NCBI GenBank assembly: GCA_046757205.1
Contig: JBHHXR010000106.1
Location: 1 to 11,641 of the forward strand
Reading direction: 5' to 3'
Length of the DNA stretch: 11,641 nucleotides
Origin: JBHHXR01 sp046757205
GTDB taxonomy: Bacteria > Pseudomonadota > Alphaproteobacteria > Rhodobacterales > Rhodobacteraceae
Shown here: positions 7,714 through 11,641 of the stretch, piece by piece
Numbering within the stretch: the stretch's first letter is position 1
Layout of the letters: each line of letters opens with the position of its first letter
Program-made: the position numbers and the translations under genes
Notes under the pieces: generated by a model
The model's database searches: none
What the model was told of the DNA's origin: nothing
The model's input: only the letters and a program-made list of their open reading frames with translations

Positions 7714-7727
7714 GGCACACATGTGCC
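7714..7727. promoter_or_regulatory. 14-bp palindrome upstream of the DUF924 gene
   Basis: GGCACA-CA-TGTGCC, with 6-bp perfect arms around a 2-bp centre, 8 bases upstream of the ribosome binding site. It is shaped like a site for a dimeric repressor. The regulator is unknown. Confidence 0.35.
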
Positions 7728-7757
7728 GGAACCAAATAACCATTCCAACTGAAAAAA

Positions 7758-7812
7758 TGTCGCACATCAATTTGCCGGCGGCATGTCATGAATGTGTCGC
7801 AGATGTGTCGCA
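7758..7812. repeat. Three direct repeats of TGTCGCA
   Basis: TGTCGCA occurs in the same orientation at 7758-7764, 7795-7801 and 7806-7812. The last two are part of a longer 10-bp repeat, ATGTGTCGCA (7792-7801 and 7803-7812), spaced 11 bp apart, about one helical turn. They fall in the AT-richer gap between the transporter's stop and the DUF924 gene, where a promoter for the latter would be expected, so they may be regulator-binding sites. Confidence 0.4.
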
Positions 7813-7815
7813 TAA

Positions 7816-9066
7816 TTACGCGGTTTCCTCCTCCATGGCTTCGTCCACGGCCACTTCCTGAGCCACCGCCACGGCGACCGGAGAGGCCTGCGGGTTGACC
7901 GGGTGATAGGTGGTCGTCTCGACCTCGGCGCGGCTGCGCCGGGTCATCCGGAATGCGCCGTAGCCGGCGATGGCGGCCATCAGCGCGGCAAGAAAGTAGA
8001 AAAAGCTGTCGGAGCCGAACTTGCTCATCATCCAGCCCACCATAACCGGGCCGGCGATGGCGCCCAGCCCGCTGATGAAGATCAACCCGCCGGACGCCGC
8101 CGCCATGTCCTCGTTGTCGAGATAGTCATTGGTGTAGGCGATAAGAAGAGAGTAGAGCGGATTGGCGATGCCGCCGATCACGAAGGCCAGAACCAGCACG
8201 ACGACAAAATCGCCGGTGAAGGGAAGCGCGATCAGAATTACCAGCGCACCGGCCGCCGTGATGCCCGAGATCAGCACCCGCCGGTCCATTTTGTCCGACA
8301 GCCAGCCCAGCGGGTATTGCCACAGCATGCCGCCCACATAAATTGCTGCGATGAAGACCGAAATGTCGGACACGTCCATCCCGCGTTCGGTGGCGTAGAC
8401 CGGCGACATGCCGAAAAGCGCAGAGAAAATGCTGCCCAGCAGAAACGTTCCGACGCAGCCGAGCGGCGAAACTTCGAAGAGCTTCGACAATGTCATCGGC
8501 TTGGTCAGGGCATAGACCGGCGCCGGGCTGACCGACAGAAGGATCGGCAGAAAGGACAGCGATACCAGCACCGACATCACGACGAACAGTTCGTAACCCG
8601 AGGCATCGGCGAAGTTCAGCAGCGTCTGTGCCGCGACGATACCGATCATCTGCATGATCAGATAGGCCGATAGGGTCTGGCCGCGCGTTTCGTTTGTGGC
8701 CGCGTCGTTCAGCCAGCTCTCGGCGACAACGTAGATCCCCGAAAAGCTGAAGCCGACAACCAGCCGCATGGCGATCCATGCCGCCGGGTCGGGCCACGCC
8801 GCGTAAAGAATGAAAGCGGCCGAAATCAGCGAGCCCAGCGCCGCGAATACCCGGATGTGCCCGACCCGGCGGATCATCCCCGGCGCCATGCGCGAGCCGC
8901 CGAGAAATCCCACGAAATAGGCGCTCATCACAAACGACATGGTCTTCGCGTCGAAACCCTCGATGGCGCCGCGCACGCCCAGCAGGGTACCGTTGAGGCC
9001 GTTGCCGACCATCAGCAGGAGCATGCCCGCCATGAGCGCCCAGCTATTCTTCAGAACATGGACCAT
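7816..9066 (-). CDS. YcaD-like major facilitator superfamily transporter
   Basis: A 416-residue inner-membrane protein with about 12 hydrophobic segments, from NSWALMAGMLLLMVGNGL near the N-terminus to FFYFLAALMAAIAGYGAF. It is an MFS permease in two six-helix halves. The stretch RLVVGFSFSGIYVVAESWLND..TNETRGQTLSAYLI resembles the YcaD branch (compare VVVESAL..SRNRG in E. coli YcaD), and GWLSDKMDRR after the seventh/eighth helices is the second copy of the MFS loop motif. The substrate is unknown; proton-coupled export or uptake is inferred from the superfamily only. The start at 9066 (MVHVLKNSW) has a purine-rich site, GAAGGA at 9073-9078, 6 bases upstream. The longer frame to 9177 would overlap the queA 3' end and adds a non-family leader. 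The C-terminus is an acidic, cytoplasmic tail. It lies 25 bp after the original queA stop, so probably co-transcribed with queA. Confidence 0.9.
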   Translation of the reverse strand: MVHVLKNSWALMAGMLLLMVGNGLNGTLLGVRGAIEGFDAKTMSFVMSAYFVGFLGGSRMAPGMIRRVGHIRVFAALGSLISAAFILYAAWPDPAAWIAMRLVVGFSFSGIYVVAESWLNDAATNETRGQTLSAYLIMQMIGIVAAQTLLNFADASGYELFVVMSVLVSLSFLPILLSVSPAPVYALTKPMTLSKLFEVSPLGCVGTFLLGSIFSALFGMSPVYATERGMDVSDISVFIAAIYVGGMLWQYPLGWLSDKMDRRVLISGITAAGALVILIALPFTGDFVVVLVLAFVIGGIANPLYSLLIAYTNDYLDNEDMAAASGGLIFISGLGAIAGPVMVGWMMSKFGSDSFFYFLAALMAAIAGYGAFRMTRRSRAEVETTTYHPVNPQASPVAVAVAQEVAVDEAMEEETA

Positions 9067-9091
9067 CGCCGTTCCTTCCCGCCTCGAACTC

Positions 9092-9220
9092 TCAATACAA
9101 CCGGCGTTTGGAACTGATGTGTTGGCGGCGACCCGGCGTGTCGTTTTCAGCCGCCGCGGGAAACAGAAGGCAGGCATCGCCGTAGGAGTAGAAACGGTAG
9201 CCGTGATCCAGCGCGTGGGC
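9092..9220 (-). pseudogene. queA: In-frame C-terminal remnant of queA beyond the amber codon
   Basis: After the TAG at 9221-9223 the same frame continues for 42 codons to a TGA at 9092-9094. It starts AHALDHGYRFYSYGDACLL, the conserved C-terminal motif of QueA. It is therefore the natural end of the gene, cut off by a single stop codon rather than by a frameshift. After LLFP the frame adds about 23 hydrophilic residues before the stop, longer than usual for the family. There is no start codon or ribosome binding site for separate translation of this piece. Confidence 0.8.
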
Positions 9221-10210
9221 CTAAATCCGCAGGATCCGCTGCCGCCCCATCATCGCCGAAACCAGCATCAGCAGGGTGGAGCGCGGCAGGTGGAAATTGG
9301 TCATCAGCCCGTCGGCCGCCAGAAACCGGTAACCGGGCCGGATGAAGATGCTTGTTTCGCCGCGCCACGGCACGATCGCGCCGCCGCCCTGCGCCGCCGC
9401 CGTTTCCAAAACCCGGAGCGATGTGGTTCCGACCGGAATGACCCTGCGTCCGCGCCGCCGCGTCCTGGCCACGGCCTCTGCCGCCGCCTCGCCAATCTCA
9501 CCTGACTCGGCGTGCATCCTGTGGCGCGAGATATCCTCGCTCTTGACCGGCAGAAAAGTCCCGGCGCCTACATGCAGCGTGACGCGCGTGCTCTCGACGC
9601 CTCTTTCGGCAAGTTTTGCCAACACCGTGTCGTCGAAATGCAGTGCCGCCGTCGGCGCCGCCACGGCACCGGGCTTTTCGGCGAAGACCGTCTGGTAGTC
9701 GCGGCGGTCGTGCGCGTCGGCCGGCCGGCGGGTGGCGATATAGGGCGGCAGCGGCATCGCGCCCATTTCGTCAACCGCCTCGCGCAGGGCCTTGCCGGAA
9801 AGCGAAAACCGCAGCGTGACGATCCCGCCTTCCGCCCTTTCCAGCACCTGCGCCTCCAGCCGCCCGCCAAAATGGATGACCTCGCCCGGCTTCACTTTTC
9901 GCGCCGGCCGCGCCATCGCCAGCCAGACATTATCCGACCGCTCGGTCAGCAGGGTCGCCTCGATCCGGGCCTCGCCGCTGCCGCTTTCGGTTTGCCGTCG
10001 CCGCACGCCGCACAGTCGAGCGGCCAGCACCCGGGTATCGTTGAACACCAGCAGATCGCCGGGCTCCAGCCAGTCGCCCAGCGCGGCGACGGTGCTGTCG
10101 GTAAACCGGTCGCCGCGCGCCACCAGCAGACGCGCCGAGCTGCGCGGCCGCGCCGGGCGCAGCGCGATACGGTGTTCGGGCAGGTCGTAGTCGAAATCCG
10201 AGAGTTGCAT
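9221..10210 (-). CDS. queA: QueA, tRNA preQ1 ribosyltransferase-isomerase, truncated by an in-frame amber
   Basis: QueA transfers and rearranges the ribosyl part of S-adenosylmethionine onto preQ1 at position 34 of tRNAs with GUN anticodons, making epoxyqueuosine, the last-but-one step of queuosine synthesis. The 329 visible residues show FDYDLPEHRIALRPARPRSSARLLV at the start, DLLVFNDTRVLAARL, LPPYI, DYQTVFAEKPGAVAAPTAALHF, VTLHVGAGTFLPV, HRMHAE, GTTSLRVLE and LMTNFHLPRSTLLMLVSA. The frame then hits TAG at 9221, where relatives have a tyrosine, although the following sequence still encodes the missing C-terminus. The product thus lacks the last ~20 conserved residues and may be inactive. The start is taken at 10210 (MQLSDF) by family likeness; ATGs at 10213 and 10228 are alternatives, none with a clear ribosome binding site. 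It is divergent from the M23 gene. A longer frame back to 11095 is open only by GC bias. Confidence 0.88.
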   Translation of the reverse strand: MQLSDFDYDLPEHRIALRPARPRSSARLLVARGDRFTDSTVAALGDWLEPGDLLVFNDTRVLAARLCGVRRRQTESGSGEARIEATLLTERSDNVWLAMARPARKVKPGEVIHFGGRLEAQVLERAEGGIVTLRFSLSGKALREAVDEMGAMPLPPYIATRRPADAHDRRDYQTVFAEKPGAVAAPTAALHFDDTVLAKLAERGVESTRVTLHVGAGTFLPVKSEDISRHRMHAESGEIGEAAAEAVARTRRRGRRVIPVGTTSLRVLETAAAQGGGAIVPWRGETSIFIRPGYRFLAADGLMTNFHLPRSTLLMLVSAMMGRQRILRI

Positions 10211-10251
10211 CATTGCGGGCGGGGCCATGAATCCGGCGGCGGGCGTATCCC

Positions 10252-10267
10252 CGCCGGCGCGCCGGCG
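10252..10267. repeat. 16-bp perfect GC palindrome in the queA/M23 divergent region
   Basis: CGCCGGCGCGCCGGCG reads the same on both strands, 42 bases upstream of the queA start. It could form a very stable hairpin in the queA leader, but pure GC palindromes arise fairly often in DNA of this composition. The surrounding 246-bp gap holds no gene. Confidence 0.3.
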
Positions 10268-10315
10268 CAAGCGGATTCCGCGCATCGGTGTGCGCCGCGG
10301 ACCGCCGGAAGCGGC

Positions 10316-10332
10316 GTGTTCCCGCCGAACAC
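10316..10332. promoter_or_regulatory. Palindrome GTGTTC-N5-GAACAC in the queA/M23 divergent region
   Basis: 6-bp perfect arms (10316-10321 and 10327-10332) around five bases, in the middle of the 246-bp gap between divergent queA and the M23 gene. It is placed where a regulator could act on either. The spacing is unlike the alphaproteobacterial LexA direct repeat (GTTC-N7-GTTC). Function unknown. Confidence 0.25.
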
Positions 10333-10456
10333 CCCTGCCCGGCTTGCGGCAAGTGGCTGAAATCTTGCGTTTACCGTCAGGTTTGATAACACATGCGTCG
10401 GGGGACAATGGACGCGCCCGCAAAAGGCGTGCCGAATCCAGGGAACGGCGGACCGA

Positions 10457-11641
10457 ATGACCGTCTCGAAAAGCAAGCTCTGGGGGGCGGTCGGAAGGGC
10501 GTGCCCGGACCTTCAGATATTCGTGCGCAGCAGCGCCGGAACGCGCTTTCTCTCGGTGACCACCAAGCAGCAGGCCGCCCTGCTGGCCTTTGGTTTCCTG
10601 TTCGTGGTCTGGAGTCTCGTTGCCACCGGCGCGGTAGTTATCTCGGCGCTGTGGAGCGACAGCTCGACACGGCAGGTCAACGTGCTGTCCGCCGCCTACC
10701 AGGAACGCCTGGCGAGCCTGAGCGGCGAGCGCGACGCCGCGCGGGAAGATGCGCGGGCCTTCCGTCAGCGTTTTGCCGCCGCGCTCGAACGGATCGACCG
10801 GCAACAGAAGGAACTGATCGAGGGGATCCGCGTACGCCAGGAACTGGATACGTCGCTCGACGTCACGCGCAACAAGCTCGCGGATGCCGTCATCGCCCTG
10901 CAGACGGCGCGCTCCGAAGCCACGGAACTGGCGCAGCGTCTGGATGCCGTCGTCGCAGGCCTCGACGCTCGCGAAGGCAGCCGGCGCGACCTCCGCGAAA
11001 CCATCGAAACCGTCTCGCTCGCGCTGTCGGATGCTGCCCGCAACCGCGACGCCGCATACCGGGAAGTCAGCCGGCTCGAGTCCACGCTGGCTCAACTCGA
11101 AATCAGAATGAAGGTGAACGCGGAGCGCCGGGATCTCATGTTCACCCGGCTGGAGGAAGCCGTCAGCACGTCTTTCGAGCCGCTGAACAAGATGTTCGAA
11201 AATTCCGGCATCGATCTCGACGGGCTCATGTCACAGGTCCGCCGCGACTATTCCGGTACCGGCGGGCCTCTGCTTCCGGTGGCCACCAGCAGCAAGTCGA
11301 TGCCATCCGGAAAAACCATTGCGGAGCAGGATTCATCCCTTCGCTTCAAGACCTTGATGCACGACCTCGACAATCTCAACCTGATCCGGATCGCCGCCGC
11401 CCAGGTGCCGCTCGCCAAGCCGGTGCGCGCGCGTTACCGCCACACCAGCGGTTACGGCATGCGTCACGATCCCAAGACCGGTGCGATGCGGATGCACAAG
11501 GGAATGGATTTCGCGGCGCCGAGGGGAACTCCGATCTTGGCGACGGCGGACGGAACGGTTATCTTTGCCGGCGTTCAGAGAGGGTATGGCAAGTTCATCA
11601 GGATACGCCACAGTTTCGGTTTCGTAACCGCCTACGCCCAT
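10457..11641 (+). CDS. Membrane-anchored coiled-coil M23 metallopeptidase, 3' end missing
   Basis: The frame is open from ATG 10457 to the last base, giving 395 residues with the C-terminus outside the window. Layout: a short cytoplasmic N-terminus, one membrane helix at ~40-63 (AALLAFGFLFVVWSLVATGA), a long charged coiled coil at ~70-230 full of Arg/Glu/Leu/Ala, a linker, and a peptidase M23 (LytM/lysostaphin-type) domain from ~325. The domain shows GYGMRHDP at 332-339 and the zinc-binding His347-x3-Asp351 in MHKGMD, then GVQRGYGKFIRIRHSFGFVTAYAH, ending at the His395 expected to be catalytic. The HxH zinc motif would lie beyond the edge. Family knowledge: such enzymes cut peptide cross-links in peptidoglycan during growth or division. 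The shape recalls the rhizobial polar-growth factor RgsM, but identity cannot be shown. The start has only a weak ribosome binding site, and no in-frame ATG was seen just upstream. Confidence 0.88.
   Translation, partial: MTVSKSKLWGAVGRACPDLQIFVRSSAGTRFLSVTTKQQAALLAFGFLFVVWSLVATGAVVISALWSDSSTRQVNVLSAAYQERLASLSGERDAAREDARAFRQRFAAALERIDRQQKELIEGIRVRQELDTSLDVTRNKLADAVIALQTARSEATELAQRLDAVVAGLDAREGSRRDLRETIETVSLALSDAARNRDAAYREVSRLESTLAQLEIRMKVNAERRDLMFTRLEEAVSTSFEPLNKMFENSGIDLDGLMSQVRRDYSGTGGPLLPVATSSKSMPSGKTIAEQDSSLRFKTLMHDLDNLNLIRIAAAQVPLAKPVRARYRHTSGYGMRHDPKTGAMRMHKGMDFAAPRGTPILATADGTVIFAGVQRGYGKFIRIRHSFGFVTAYAH

Noticed and set aside
7752..7766. ATGT-GCG-ACAT followed by T6 on the minus strand as a terminator of the transporter
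   Set aside because: A 4-bp AT-rich stem is too weak, and it lies within the direct-repeat region, which offers a better explanation.
7693..7770. 26-residue N-terminal extension of the DUF924 protein to ATG 7770
   Set aside because: A GTG at 7692 with GGAGGG 7 bases upstream matches the family start; the extension is unlike the family and overlaps the palindrome.
9067..9177. 37-residue extension of the transporter to 9177
   Set aside because: Overlaps the queA 3' end in another frame, is Arg-rich and not membrane-like. The ATG at 9066 has a usable ribosome binding site and starts the first helix region.
10214..11095. N-terminal extension of the queA frame back to 11095
   Set aside because: It lies opposite the M23 peptidase gene and the intergenic gap, has no family likeness, and QueA homology begins at MQLSDF (10210).

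Overview
The window looks like ordinary chromosome from a high-GC alphaproteobacterium, most likely of the Hyphomicrobiales (Rhizobiales). This rests on protein-level resemblance (the 464-residue dihydrolipoyl dehydrogenase, the QueA and DUF924 sequences, a membrane-anchored coiled-coil M23 peptidase). It also fits the strong GC bias at third codon positions, which opens long mirror-image reading frames opposite most genes. I see no rRNA, tRNA, insertion sequence, phage gene, CRISPR array or attachment site.

Left part, plus strand (1-3743): the last ~620 codons of katG (catalase-peroxidase) run in from the left edge and end in a hairpin/T-tract terminator. They are followed by a complete aidB (flavin-containing, acyl-CoA-dehydrogenase-like alkylation-response protein) with its own ribosome binding site. 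Both genes deal with chemical damage, but the terminator argues against one operon.

Middle and right, minus strand (3768-10210, transcribed right to left): queA, a YcaD-like major facilitator transporter, a DUF924 protein, lpdA, and an exported UshA/5'-nucleotidase-family protein whose terminator faces aidB. queA and the transporter are close enough (25 bp) to be co-transcribed. The others are separated by 108-257 bp of noncoding DNA carrying candidate promoters and palindromes.

Right edge, plus strand (10457-11641): divergent from queA, the first 395 codons of a membrane-anchored coiled-coil M23 endopeptidase that runs out of the window.

Two points deserve a second look. First, queA carries an in-frame amber codon exactly where a tyrosine is expected, cutting off the conserved C-terminal YRFYSYGD segment, which is still intact in frame downstream. 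Second, the 5'-nucleotidase-like protein keeps the GNHEFD motif and the whole C-terminal domain but has lost three of the usual metal-ligand histidines. The DUF924 upstream region also carries three copies of a 7-bp direct repeat and a 14-bp palindrome. Nothing here clearly amounts to a new multi-gene system.
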